From the NCBI GenBank assembly GCA_043810595.1, contig JBDRNX010000022.1, positions 1 through 47,035 on the forward strand: DNA of 47,035 nucleotides. Direction: 5' to 3'. The first letter of the stretch is position 1, and the number at the start of each line of letters is the position of its first letter. The translations under genes and the position numbers were made by a program. Origin of the DNA: JAWABC01 sp043810595 (GTDB lineage Archaea; Nanobdellota; Nanobdellia; SCGC-AAA011-G17; VGLX01). Shown here piece after piece: positions 1-8,329 of the stretch. The notes under the pieces were generated by a model that saw nothing but the letters and a program-made list of their open reading frames with translations, was not told the DNA's origin and did no database searches.

Positions 1-225
1 AACAACTGCGAATTCTACCCCTGCCCGGAACTACCGCCAGCAACCCAACCACCACCCGGAGCGCAATACTGCGATGCAACAATAAAATGCTCCGAGGGCA
101 TGGAATGCTATGACTTCCCGGACCAAGACAAACCAATATGCTACCCGGGAGATCCCTGCAACTGGTGCCCAACTGGCAAATGCATCCTGCTAGAATCTTA
201 TCCCCCACAAGTCAGATGCGAATGA
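1..225 (+). CDS. C-terminal end of a Cys-rich surface protein (partial)
   Basis: The window opens inside a reading frame that gives 74 residues before a TGA stop. It contains ten cysteines and many prolines, spaced in short CxxxxC-like groups, which is what disulfide-bonded extracellular stalks look like. No membrane segment follows, so the protein would be secreted or anchored through its missing N-terminal part. The Cys/Asp/Pro style resembles the stalk of the surface protein starting at 22335 and the Cys-rich stretch of the one starting at 43185. The family cannot be named from this fragment. Confidence 0.6.
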   Translation, partial: NNCEFYPCPELPPATQPPPGAQYCDATIKCSEGMECYDFPDQDKPICYPGDPCNWCPTGKCILLESYPPQVRCE

Positions 226-241
226 ATTCTCTAGGTAAAAA

Positions 242-249
242 TTTATAAA
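242..249 (+). promoter_or_regulatory. TATA box of the aminotransferase-like gene
   Basis: The palindrome TTTATAAA is centred about 25 nt upstream of the ATG at 271, the normal archaeal TATA-to-start distance, so the transcript is probably leaderless. Confidence 0.6.
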
Positions 250-270
250 CTAACGGGGAATAAAAAGAAT

Positions 271-1074
271 ATGGACGGGAAAGTAATTGATATTCTGAAA
301 AAATTCACCAGACACGATCATATAAGAATAACAGACAGGGGAAACTCTGCCATATTCGTAGCCATGCACATAGCCAAAAAAATGAACCCCAAAAAATACA
401 TACTCATACCAGACCAGGGCGGCTGGCTGTCGTACAGAACATACCCCAAAATGATGAACTTCCCGATAAGGGAAGTGCCAACAGACAGAGGAATAATAAG
501 GCTGGACAAACTAAGGAAATACACAAAGAAAGGATCGGCACTCATACTATCATCATTCGCAGGCTACTTTGCAGAACAACCCATGGAGGACATAGCAAAG
601 ATATGCCAAGAAAAGAAATGCCTGCTGATAGAAGACGCCTGCGGCTCCATAGGAGACAAAAAACTCTGCAACGGACAGATAAGCGACATAATAATAGGCA
701 GCTTCGGAAGATGGAAACCGATCAACTTAGGGTATGGCGGCTTCATATCGTGCAACAAAAAAGAATACTTCCAAAACGCAAAAGAACCTTTATCGCTGAT
801 AAAAGTGCATGACAAGTTTTATGAAGAAATAATACCATACCTGAACACGAGAAGGCTATACAAGCTGATGAGGCTTGCAGAACAGGTCAAGGAAGATTTA
901 TCAAAATACCAGATATTCCACAAAGACAAAAGGGGGCTGAACGTGATAACAGAGTTCAAAAACGAAATAATGAAATACTGCGAAGAGAAAAAATACCCCT
1001 ACATCTTATGCCCAACGTACATAAGAGTCAATGAAAAAGCAATATCCATAGAACTCAAGAGGCTGGAAGTATGA
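271..1074 (+). CDS. DegT/DnrJ-like PLP-dependent protein, short form
   Basis: This 267-residue protein has the fold signature of the DegT/DnrJ/EryC1 sugar aminotransferases. LIEDACGSIGD (about residues 119-129) holds the aspartate expected to bind the PLP pyridine nitrogen (D122), and GSFGRWKPINLGYGG (143-157) holds the candidate Schiff-base lysine (K149). The family is usually 360-400 residues, so this one lacks most of the C-terminal small domain and may act on a different substrate or pair with another subunit. Its stop overlaps the next start by 4 nt (ATGA), so the two are translationally coupled. The fold assignment is fairly safe; the substrate is unknown. Confidence 0.65.
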   Translation: MDGKVIDILKKFTRHDHIRITDRGNSAIFVAMHIAKKMNPKKYILIPDQGGWLSYRTYPKMMNFPIREVPTDRGIIRLDKLRKYTKKGSALILSSFAGYFAEQPMEDIAKICQEKKCLLIEDACGSIGDKKLCNGQISDIIIGSFGRWKPINLGYGGFISCNKKEYFQNAKEPLSLIKVHDKFYEEIIPYLNTRRLYKLMRLAEQVKEDLSKYQIFHKDKRGLNVITEFKNEIMKYCEEKKYPYILCPTYIRVNEKAISIELKRLEV

Positions 1075-1739
1075 ACTACATCAAAAAAATATTCGAAAAC
1101 AAAATAGATGAAGCGGTACACCAAAGACTGGTCAGGTATTGTAAAGGGGAATACGAACGCGCGATAATGGAAGTAAAGAATGGAAAAAGCATAAAGGTGA
1201 AAGGAACGTTCGACTGGTGCAACGACCTCTTTGGAACCATAGCCGAAAACATAAAAGAAGAAGCAGAAGTGGAGGGAAGCCTGATTGCAGCAAGAGGTTT
1301 TGAAAACGAATTCGAGTTCACAAGCTACAAGAAAAAGAAAGGTGCAAACACAGGAGAGATAGAAGCAACACTAAAACCTGAACAGATGAGAGAAATGTAC
1401 GAGAAATTCAAGGACAACTTCATACTACTAAATATCGAATCAGGCAGCTTTTCCCTGAAAGTGGGGAAGAAACTGCCAAAACCAGGGGGGAAGGTAAAAG
1501 AAGGCTTCTGCAAAGCAACACTGCCAAAAGAGCTACTGAACGAGTTTGTTTGGGAGACAAAAGACTTCTCAAATGCAAAAATAAGACACATATTCATAAT
1601 AAATGAACTGATAGTGCCAAAAGAATACGAAAACGATTATGCACAAGCAAGAATAATGGCAAAAAGAAAAGGAATTCTAAAAAGAATACTAGAGCTTGAC
1701 GGAAAAATAATAGAGAAAGAGACAGAACTTACAGCTTAG
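1071..1739 (+). CDS. Conserved-looking hypothetical protein, coupled to the DegT-like gene
   Basis: This is a 222-residue soluble protein with no signal peptide or membrane segment that I do not recognise. It is rich in Lys and Glu, with alternating strands in the middle (residues about 70-150) and a helical, basic C-terminus that includes AQARIMAKRKGILKRIL. The 4-nt ATGA overlap with the upstream gene points to a shared function or at least stoichiometric expression. Its stop codon interlocks with that of the convergent gene, leaving no intergenic space. No function can be assigned. Confidence 0.6.
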   Translation: MNYIKKIFENKIDEAVHQRLVRYCKGEYERAIMEVKNGKSIKVKGTFDWCNDLFGTIAENIKEEAEVEGSLIAARGFENEFEFTSYKKKKGANTGEIEATLKPEQMREMYEKFKDNFILLNIESGSFSLKVGKKLPKPGGKVKEGFCKATLPKELLNEFVWETKDFSNAKIRHIFIINELIVPKEYENDYAQARIMAKRKGILKRILELDGKIIEKETELTA

Positions 1740-2125
1740 TAAGAAGCGTTATCAATCAGACCCCTAAGATACTCAGCCCTCTTGGGATCCTTAAAACTTT
1801 CCCTCTCTATATCCTCATAGGGAATACCCTTCATAATCTCTTCTTTATCCGTAACAAACAACAACTTCGGAGCATCATACTTACCTTCCCCAAGGTTCCT
1901 CCTAAAGAAAACAAAATACCTCCTCAGCGTAACCTGAGACTTCTCCACAGGAATACTCTTAGCATCGCTCACAGCAAAAACTATGTCTGGCCTGCGATCG
2001 CCGTCAACATCCACCATATTCTCAAGAATGCTTTTGGGTTCAGGCTTAGAGAAAAGTAAGGAATTAACGTCGCAACCATAACCAAAAGCAGCCGTGAGCA
2101 AAACCACAGCTAATGTTCTTTTCAT
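1736..2125 (-). CDS. Small putative lipoprotein with a VCBS/FG-GAP-like Asp motif
   Basis: The ATG at 2125 gives 129 residues and lies 27 nt from a TATA box, whereas the longer GTG at 2143 would sit too close to it. The N-terminus (MKRTLAVVLLTAAFGYGC) is a signal peptide ending in a possible lipobox Cys18. A VDVDGDRRPDIVF motif near residue 40 is the calcium-loop type seen in FG-GAP and VCBS repeats, but there is only one copy, so a full propeller cannot form. The rest is charged and soluble. It is probably an exported, lipid-anchored protein of unknown role. Confidence 0.55.
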   Translation of the reverse strand: MKRTLAVVLLTAAFGYGCDVNSLLFSKPEPKSILENMVDVDGDRRPDIVFAVSDAKSIPVEKSQVTLRRYFVFFRRNLGEGKYDAPKLLFVTDKEEIMKGIPYEDIERESFKDPKRAEYLRGLIDNASY

Positions 2126-2147
2126 GAGGAGCTTGAATAACACTATG

Positions 2148-2157
2148 TTTATTTAAG
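2148..2157 (-). promoter_or_regulatory. TATA box of the small lipoprotein gene
   Basis: On the minus strand this reads CTTAAATAAA, centred 27 nt upstream of the ATG at 2125. It decides the start of the gene and implies a leaderless message. Confidence 0.55.
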
Positions 2158-2203
2158 GTTTTATGTAGGGAAATAACTATAAAACAAACAAAAAATTAAA
2201 GAG

Positions 2204-2413
2204 TTATGCACGAGCAGCTTCCTTAACGTCAGCCTTCTTAACAGTCTTCCTACCTGAGTGCTTAGCCAGCCTTGCCGCCTTATCACCAATCTTTTCAGCT
2301 TCTTCCTCAAGAACCTCACGCAGAGCTTCCTTGGCGTCAGCAGAAACTCTGGGAGCGCCAGCCTTCTTAAGAAGCTTTTCCATAGCCGCCAGAGGCAAAA
2401 TAGCCTTAGTCAT
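2204..2413 (-). CDS. Archaeal histone
   Basis: The 69-residue product (from the ATG at 2413) is a full-length single histone fold. It has a short alpha1 around LPLAAMEKLLKKAG, an arginine in the L1 loop (APRVS), a long alpha2 with many acidic residues, and a C-terminal loop with SGRKTVKKADVKEA, which matches the archaeal T/K-x-x-D L2 loop. Such proteins dimerise and wrap DNA as hypernucleosome stacks. A G-rich ribosome binding site (AAGGGGG) precedes the start, unlike most first genes here, and a TATA box at 2469-2481 would leave a leader of about 35 nt. Confidence 0.95.
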   Translation of the reverse strand: MTKAILPLAAMEKLLKKAGAPRVSADAKEALREVLEEEAEKIGDKAARLAKHSGRKTVKKADVKEAARA

Positions 2414-2468
2414 TTTCAAAAACCCCCTTAAAACTTAAAATAATGAACAGAAATGAAAAACAAGGGAA

Positions 2469-2481
2469 ATATATAAATTTT
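2469..2481 (-). promoter_or_regulatory. Histone promoter TATA region
   Basis: The plus strand reads AATATATAAATTT. On the minus strand this is a strong TATA element about 62 nt from the histone ATG, leaving space for a leader of about 35 nt that carries the G-rich ribosome binding site. Confidence 0.5.
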
Positions 2482-2608
2482 TCTATCAACAAAAAAGAAA
2501 ATCATAAAGGATTATAAAAAAGAGGGCAGAAAAAACGAGATTTTCAAGGATTAATCCTTTGAATCGTCAGATTCGTCAGAAGAACCCTTGTGAGCAGGCT
2601 TGATATAC

Positions 2609-3040
2609 CTAGGGGGCAGTGAAAGCAACCTCGTGATAAAGCCTAGGCAAACTTGGAAGGATAGACTCTATGAAATGACGATACGAAACAACCTGGTCAC
2701 CTTCCTTGCTGAGCTTTAAAGTGAGCGTGTTTTCATTAAGGATGAAGTTTTTCAGGACCTGACGATGACGATCCTTATCAGTCGGAAGAAACTCCACAGT
2801 AGGCTTTTCTTTTTCAACCCTAGTCCTTATCTTCTCTTCAAGCTTTTCTTGATTAGAAAAAAGAATGGTGTGGGGAAGCAAGATGTAAGGCGTGTTGAAC
2901 CCAAACTTCGGTTCTTTCAGAAGAAGTCTTGAAAGAGAGCTTGGAAGGATGAACTTAGCATCCTTAGCTTTATAGATACTCCAAAATTTTTTTTTAGTAA
3001 TACCAAAAATAGCCTTTGCATGTTCATCAGTGTATATCAT
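2609..3040 (-). CDS. Hypothetical protein, reading frame possibly broken near its end
   Basis: The product is 143 residues, soluble and unrecognised. It starts at an ATG preceded by GGAG (ribosome binding site at about 3048-3051), with a TATA box at about 3099-3107. The frame ends at TAG inside ACTGCCCCCTAGG. If one C is skipped, the reading continues through AGG TAT ATC AAG and ends at a TAA at 2551-2553 with an acidic Ser/Asp tail (SSDESDDSKD) that looks like a genuine C-terminus. So the true protein may be about 20 residues longer. See the separate finding. Confidence 0.5.
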   Translation of the reverse strand: MIYTDEHAKAIFGITKKKFWSIYKAKDAKFILPSSLSRLLLKEPKFGFNTPYILLPHTILFSNQEKLEEKIRTRVEKEKPTVEFLPTDKDRHRQVLKNFILNENTLTLKLSKEGDQVVSYRHFIESILPSLPRLYHEVAFTAP

Positions 3041-3167
3041 TTTAACACTCCTAATTTTTCATAAAGAACACCCCTACCGCTTTTAAGTATGGGGGGGGAT
3101 TTAAAAAGGTTTCTATTTACCCATTGATGTTGCGCTAATTTGGGTTTCTTGCAATTAAAAATGAGAA

Positions 3168-3218
3168 TTTATAAAAAAACATGCTGCAAAAGTTAACCCA
3201 CACCGCAAACTTTATAAA
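3168..3218 (+). promoter_or_regulatory. Promoter of the ribosomal-protein operon, two TATA boxes
   Basis: Two copies of the palindrome TTTATAAA occur, at 3168-3175 and 3211-3218. The downstream copy would start transcription near 3240, leaving a leader of about 125 nt before the uL3 start; the upstream copy could be a second promoter or act on the minus strand. This fills the first half of the gene-free stretch from 3041 to 3366. Confidence 0.55.
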
Positions 3219-3258
3219 TCCCCCAAAACGATTAAAAAAATACCCTACTGATAAATCA

Positions 3259-3352
3259 AAATGAATTTGGCTAAAATTCATTTAATACAGCCGCTGATTC
3301 TAAAAGGCGAGTGCAGATTGATGTCTTTAATCTGCTGGTTCATGAAGAACCA
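3259..3352 (+). promoter_or_regulatory. Structured 5' leader of the uL3 operon, three hairpins
   Basis: Three perfect inverted repeats follow each other. The first has 10-bp arms, AAATGAATTT at 3259-3268 and AAATTCATTT at 3274-3283, around a 5-nt loop. The second has 7-bp arms, GCAGATT at 3313-3319 and AATCTGC at 3329-3335, around a 9-nt loop. The third has 6-bp arms, TGGTTC at 3336-3341 and GAACCA at 3347-3352, around a 5-nt loop. Most first genes here have no leader at all, so a long folded one ahead of the largest operon suggests control, for example by a ribosomal protein binding its own message. That role is inference. Confidence 0.55.
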
Positions 3353-3366
3353 TGTAAGCAAGAAAA

Positions 3367-4329
3367 ATGCCAGACATACATTCACCAAGAAAAGGAAGCA
3401 TGCAGTTCTGGCCGAGAAAGAGAGCCAGACGAGGTTACGCTAGAATAAAATCTAAACCAAAAACAAAAGACGTAAAACTAGTCGGATTTGCAGGATACAA
3501 AGCAGGGATGACACACATAATGATAGAAGACACAAGACCAACGTCGATGACAAAAAACGAAACCATAACATGGCCGGCAACAGTAATAGAATGCCCACCG
3601 ATGAAAGTACACTCAATAAGATTATACAAAAACACAACAAATGGATTAAAACTAACTTCTGAATTATTCTCAAAAACATACACAAAAGAATTCTCAAGAA
3701 AAGTGAAACCAAGCAAAAAAGAGGGGAAAGAAGAAGAATTCGATGAAATAAGAGCTGCTGTATACACACAGCCAAAAAACATCAAACTCAAGAAAAAACC
3801 AGAACTCTTCGAACTGATAGTAGGCGGACAAGACAAAAAACAAAAGTTAGACTACTCAAAAAGCCTCTTAGACAAAGAAATAAGAATAAACGACATATTC
3901 AAACCCGGACAATTCCTGGACTTACACGCAATAACAAGAGGAAAAGGATTCCAAGGAACAGTAAAAAGACACGGGGTAAGGATAAGACAACACAAAGCAG
4001 AAAAAACAAAGAGAGGGATAGCAACCCTGGGAAGCTGGAAACCAAAAAGGGTGGACTTCAGGGTAGCACAAGCAGGAAAAATGGGATTCAACCAAAGGAC
4101 AGAATACAACAAACTACTCCTAAAAATAGGGAAAGAAGTCAAAGAAATAAACCCGAAAGGAGGCTTCAAAAAATATGGAATAATAAAAGATGACTACATA
4201 CTCATAAAAGGCTCAGTAGCAGGACCACAAAAAAGACTCGTAATAATGACGGAACCATCAAGACCAAAACTGAGCCCGCAACAACTAGAAATAAGCTACA
4301 CAAGCCTGGAAAGCAAACAAGGCAAATGA
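3367..4329 (+). CDS. rpl3: Large-subunit ribosomal protein uL3
   Basis: The 320-residue protein starts with the archaeal/eukaryal uL3 N-terminus (SPRKGSMQFWPRKRA, residues 5-19) and carries FAGYKAGMTHI (about 40-50) and RGKGFQGTVKRHGV (about 200), the loop that reaches toward the peptidyl transferase centre. uL3 is an early 23S rRNA binder. It is the first gene of the operon and follows the three-hairpin leader; no ribosome binding site is evident. An ATG at 3261 in another frame runs through the leader but does not look like a gene. The last codons overlap uL4 by 4 nt. Confidence 0.97.
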   Translation: MPDIHSPRKGSMQFWPRKRARRGYARIKSKPKTKDVKLVGFAGYKAGMTHIMIEDTRPTSMTKNETITWPATVIECPPMKVHSIRLYKNTTNGLKLTSELFSKTYTKEFSRKVKPSKKEGKEEEFDEIRAAVYTQPKNIKLKKKPELFELIVGGQDKKQKLDYSKSLLDKEIRINDIFKPGQFLDLHAITRGKGFQGTVKRHGVRIRQHKAEKTKRGIATLGSWKPKRVDFRVAQAGKMGFNQRTEYNKLLLKIGKEVKEINPKGGFKKYGIIKDDYILIKGSVAGPQKRLVIMTEPSRPKLSPQQLEISYTSLESKQGK

Positions 4330-5180
4330 AAGCAGAAATAAAAAACCTGGAAGGAGAAAAAACAAAAACCATAGAACTGCCAAAACAGTTCGAAGAAGAG
4401 TACAGAGAAGACTTGATAAGAAAAGCAGTCCAGGTAATACAAAGCCACAAAAGACAACCATACGGAAGTAAATACGATGCGGGAAAAAGAGCATCAGCCG
4501 TGGTGTCAAGAAGAAGAAGGGCCTACAGAACATCATACGGACACGGAATATCAAGAGTTCCGAGAAAAGTAATGACAAAACGGGGAAGACAACTCTTCTG
4601 GGTAGGAGCATTCGCGCCTGGAACAGTAGGCGGAAGAAGAGCGCACCCACCAAAATCAACCAAAGAATGGGAACTGAAGATTAATGTCAAGGAAAGAAGA
4701 AAAGCAATCAGAAGCGCAATAGCAGCAACAGCAAACAAGGAAATAGTAACAAGAAGAGGGCACAGAACAAAGGAAGCGCCAATTATAATCACAAATGAAA
4801 TAGAACAAATCAAAAAAACAAAAGAACTGAGAAAAATACTAGAAAAGATAGGGCTGAAAGAAGAACTCAAAAGGATAGAGCAAAAGAAGATAAGGCCTGG
4901 CAAAGGAAAAAACAGAGGGAGGAAATACAAAATAAAAAAAGGACCACTCATAGTAACAGGGGGAAAATGCGAACTCGAAAAGGCTGCAAGGAACATACAG
5001 GGAATGGATATAACAGAAGTGAAATCGCTAAATGTAGAACTACTAGCACCCGGCACACAACCTGGAAGACTGACAATCTACACAGAAAAAGCCATAGAAC
5101 AACTACAGAAAGAAAACCTGTTTTTTGAAAAACCGCAGATAGAAGTAAAAATAGAAGCTCCAAAGAGGAGTAAGAAATGA
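4326..5180 (+). CDS. rpl4: Large-subunit ribosomal protein uL4
   Basis: The 284-residue protein matches archaeal uL4. The basic loop with YGSKYDAGKRASA and RRRRAYRTSYGHGISRVPRK (about residues 42-80) is the extended arm that lines the exit tunnel, and the globular part contains NVKERRKAIRSAIAATAN. It has the longer C-terminal region typical of archaea and eukaryotes. It is coupled to uL3 and uL23 through ATGA overlaps. Confidence 0.96.
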   Translation: MKAEIKNLEGEKTKTIELPKQFEEEYREDLIRKAVQVIQSHKRQPYGSKYDAGKRASAVVSRRRRAYRTSYGHGISRVPRKVMTKRGRQLFWVGAFAPGTVGGRRAHPPKSTKEWELKINVKERRKAIRSAIAATANKEIVTRRGHRTKEAPIIITNEIEQIKKTKELRKILEKIGLKEELKRIEQKKIRPGKGKNRGRKYKIKKGPLIVTGGKCELEKAARNIQGMDITEVKSLNVELLAPGTQPGRLTIYTEKAIEQLQKENLFFEKPQIEVKIEAPKRSKK

Positions 5181-5440
5181 AAGACCCGTACACGATCATA
5201 AAACACCCGATAGCCACGGAAAAAGCAGTAAGGCTGATGGAAGCAGAAAACAAGCTCGTGTTCATGGTAGACCTGAAAACAAACAAAACTGAAATCAAGA
5301 AAGCCATAGAACAAATATTCAAAGCAAAAGTACTCAAAGTAACTACCATGATAACATCAGAAGGAAAAAAGAAAGCATACGTAAAACTATCGCCGGAAAC
5401 CCCGGCGATAGACATAGCAACACAGATGGGGATAATGTAA
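5177..5440 (+). CDS. rpl23: Large-subunit ribosomal protein uL23
   Basis: The 87-residue product has the normal archaeal length and begins with IIKHPIATEKAVRLME, the uL23 signature, followed by NKLVFMVDLKTNKTEIKKAIEQIFKAKV. It binds 23S rRNA domain III next to the tunnel exit, where it contacts the signal recognition particle and SecY, whose gene is further down this operon. One nucleotide separates it from uL2 in a TAAGATG arrangement. Confidence 0.97.
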   Translation: MKDPYTIIKHPIATEKAVRLMEAENKLVFMVDLKTNKTEIKKAIEQIFKAKVLKVTTMITSEGKKKAYVKLSPETPAIDIATQMGIM

Positions 5441-5441
5441 G

Positions 5442-6167
<726 letters not shown>

Positions 6168-6168
6168 A

Positions 6169-6567
6169 ATGGTACAGAAAGAACTCACATATAGGGGAAA
6201 AACAGCCAAGGAATTGGAAAGAATGACAACAGAAGAATTCATGAAATTAGTTCCTGCGAGACAAAGAAGAAGCCTCAAAAGAGGATTCACGACAGCACAA
6301 AAAAGACTGCTCGAAAAGATAAGAAAAGCAAAACAAGGGATATGGAAGAAACCAATCAAAACACAATGCAGAAACATGATCATAATACCGGAAATGTTAG
6401 GAGTTACGATACACATACATAGGGGAAGGGATTATGTTCCGGTAGCAATCACACAAGAAATGCTCGGACATTATTTGAGCGAGATGACCCTGACAAGACA
6501 AAAGGTAACACACTCAGCTCCGGGAATAGGCGCAACAAAATCAAGCGCAGCAATATCCGTAAAGTAA
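6169..6567 (+). CDS. rps19: Small-subunit ribosomal protein uS19
   Basis: The 132-residue protein has the archaeal N-terminal extension (KELTYRGKTAKELERMTTEEFMKLVPARQRRSLKRG) and then the uS19 core ending in VGVTIHIHRGRDYVPVAIT-like sequence and LGHYLSEMTLTRQKVTHSAPGIGATKSS. uS19 sits in the 30S head with uS13. It belongs to the uL2-uS19-uL22-uS3 block kept in nearly all prokaryotes. Confidence 0.97.
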   Translation: MVQKELTYRGKTAKELERMTTEEFMKLVPARQRRSLKRGFTTAQKRLLEKIRKAKQGIWKKPIKTQCRNMIIIPEMLGVTIHIHRGRDYVPVAITQEMLGHYLSEMTLTRQKVTHSAPGIGATKSSAAISVK

Positions 6568-6568
6568 G

Positions 6569-7075
6569 ATGACAAACGAAAACCAAGCAAAAGTAGTTGG
6601 AAGGAACCTGCAAATATCAACAAAGCAGACCATCGAAATAGCCAACCACATAAGAGGAAAGAACCTGATGAAAGCAAAAGATATACTGACAAAAGTGATA
6701 GCACAAAAACAAGCAGTACCCTACAGAAGATTCAACATGGACACGGGGCACAGAAAAGGAAAAATCGGAGCCGGAAGATACCCTATAAAGGCTTCAAAAG
6801 AAATACTGATGCTGCTTGAATCATTAGAGGCAAACGCACAGAACAAGGGACTAGACATGGACTCTTTGTACATAAAAATAATAATACCAAACGTAGGACC
6901 GACATCGTGGCGCTACGGAAGACACAGAAGAAGACAAGCAAAGAGAACCCACCTTGAAATAATCGCAGAAGAAAAAGAAGAAGACAAGAAAAAGAGAAGA
7001 GCAGAAAAGAAAGAGAAACCAAAAGAAGAAGCTAAAGAAACAAAAACCGAAGAGAAAAAGGAAGAGGAAAAATGA
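6569..7075 (+). CDS. rpl22: Large-subunit ribosomal protein uL22 with Lys/Glu tail
   Basis: Residues 1-132 are a complete archaeal uL22: RNLQISTKQTIEIANHIRGK at the N-terminus, the PYRRFNMDTGHRKG loop, and VGPTSWRYGRHRRRQAKRTHLEI near 110-131. The protein then runs on for about 36 residues made almost only of Lys, Glu and Arg. uL22 lines the exit tunnel and its tail points outward, so the extension would be on the ribosome surface or bound to rRNA. Similar tails occur on uS3 and eL32 in this operon. Confidence 0.96.
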   Translation: MTNENQAKVVGRNLQISTKQTIEIANHIRGKNLMKAKDILTKVIAQKQAVPYRRFNMDTGHRKGKIGAGRYPIKASKEILMLLESLEANAQNKGLDMDSLYIKIIIPNVGPTSWRYGRHRRRQAKRTHLEIIAEEKEEDKKKRRAEKKEKPKEEAKETKTEEKKEEEK

Positions 7076-7815
7076 TCGAGAGAAAATTCGTGGCACAAAA
7101 ACTGAAGGAAAGACAAGTACAAGAATACGTAGCACAGAGCCTGATGAAGGCAGGCCACTGCAAAGTTGAAATAAAAAGAACGCCGATGGGAGAAAAAATA
7201 ATAGTTTACACAACAAGACCTGGACTCATAGTAGGGAGAAAAGGAGAGAACATAAAAAGACTAACACAAACGCTGAAAAAGAGATTCAATTTAGAGAACC
7301 CACAAATAGAAATCGGAGAAATAGACAACCCATTACTCGACGCGGGAGCGGTAGCAGACCAAATCGCTTACACCTTTGAAAGATTCGGACCAAAAAGATT
7401 CAAATTCATGGGCTACGACATGCTAACAAAAATCATAGGTGCCGGCGCGATAGGAGCAGAAATAGTAATAGGCGGAAGGGGCGTGCCTGGAAGCAGAGCA
7501 AAAAGCTGGAGATTCTCAGCAGGCTACCTGAAAAAATCAGGAAGCGTGGCAGAAGAACAAGTGGACAAAGCATCCGTCGTAGCTTTGCTGAAAACAGGGG
7601 CAATAGGAGTAAAAGTAATGATAATGCACCCAGACATATCACTACCAGACAGAATCAAACTCAAAGAAGACAAAAAAGTTCAGATAGAACAAATAAAAGA
7701 ACCAGTTGAAGAAGCGAAAGAAGAAGTAAAAGAAGAAAAACCCAAGAAAAAAGAAAGAAAACCGAGAAAAAAAGCAGAAAAGGTAAAGGAAAATGTCGAT
7801 AATAAAGAAGAATGA
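7072..7815 (+). CDS. rps3: Small-subunit ribosomal protein uS3 with Lys/Glu tail
   Basis: The 247-residue protein contains the KH domain with RPGLIVGRKGENIKRLT (about 46-62), which follows the GxxG rule, and the C-terminal uS3 domain with GVPGSRAKSWRFSAGYLKKSG. From about residue 204 it becomes a charged Lys/Glu-rich tail that ends the gene. The last 23 nt overlap uL29. uS3 helps form the mRNA entry channel of the 30S subunit. Confidence 0.97.
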   Translation: MIERKFVAQKLKERQVQEYVAQSLMKAGHCKVEIKRTPMGEKIIVYTTRPGLIVGRKGENIKRLTQTLKKRFNLENPQIEIGEIDNPLLDAGAVADQIAYTFERFGPKRFKFMGYDMLTKIIGAGAIGAEIVIGGRGVPGSRAKSWRFSAGYLKKSGSVAEEQVDKASVVALLKTGAIGVKVMIMHPDISLPDRIKLKEDKKVQIEQIKEPVEEAKEEVKEEKPKKKERKPRKKAEKVKENVDNKEE

Positions 7816-8020
7816 ATTCACAAAAATGACAGAACCTCAGCTGAAGGACAAGTTAACAGAACTGAGAAAGGAGCTGATGAAAATACACACACAAAAATCC
7901 AGCGGAGCAGCACTTGAAAACCCTGGAAAACCAAAAGCAATCAAAAAAACCATCGCAAGAATAATCATGTTACTTAATGAGAAATCAAAACCAACCAAGG
8001 AGGAAATGAAAAAGATATGA
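7793..8020 (+). CDS. rpl29: Large-subunit ribosomal protein uL29
   Basis: The 75-residue helical protein carries TEPQLKDKLTELRKELMKIHTQKSSGAALENPGKPKAIKKTIARI, the two-helix uL29 hairpin, and lies directly after uS3 as in most archaea. The chosen ATG lies inside the uS3 tail, giving a 23-nt overlap; a start at the second methionine (about 7826) would remove it. It binds near the tunnel exit close to uL23. Confidence 0.93.
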   Translation: MSIIKKNEFTKMTEPQLKDKLTELRKELMKIHTQKSSGAALENPGKPKAIKKTIARIIMLLNEKSKPTKEEMKKI

Positions 8021-8325
8021 CCGACGTGTGTCCGAAATGCGGACTAAACAAAGAACTTTGCGTCTGTGAAACAATAGCTAAAAGGGAACAGCAAATACGA
8101 ATCAAGGTGCGAAAAATCAAATTTGGAAAGCTGGTCACGACGATAGAAGGACTCGACACAAAGGACATCGACATCAAAGACCTTGCGAAGAAACTAAAAA
8201 ACGCCCTGGCGTGCGGAGGCACAGCCAAAGAAGGGAAGATAGAACTGCAAGGAGACCACGCAAACAAAGCAAAACAAGCCCTGATCAGAATGGGCTTTTC
8301 AGCAGATGCGATAAAGACAAATTAA
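8017..8325 (+). CDS. Translation initiation factor aIF1 (SUI1 family)
   Basis: The 102-residue protein starts with a small zinc-ribbon-like stretch (CPKCGLNKELCVC, Cys at about 5, 8, 15 and 17) and continues into the SUI1 fold with EGLDTKDIDIKDLAKKLKNALACGGTAKEGKIELQGDH. aIF1 binds the 30S P site and checks start codon selection. Its position between uL29 and the RNase P protein is the usual archaeal arrangement. It overlaps uL29 by 4 nt. Confidence 0.95.
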   Translation: MTDVCPKCGLNKELCVCETIAKREQQIRIKVRKIKFGKLVTTIEGLDTKDIDIKDLAKKLKNALACGGTAKEGKIELQGDHANKAKQALIRMGFSADAIKTN

Positions 8326-8329
8326 AAAT

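Noticed and set aside
3261..3443. 60-codon frame through the uL3 leader
   Set aside because: It starts in the first hairpin, has no ribosome binding site, and its second half is the shadow of uL3 in another frame. Translation as a short upstream frame is possible but nothing in the residues supports it.
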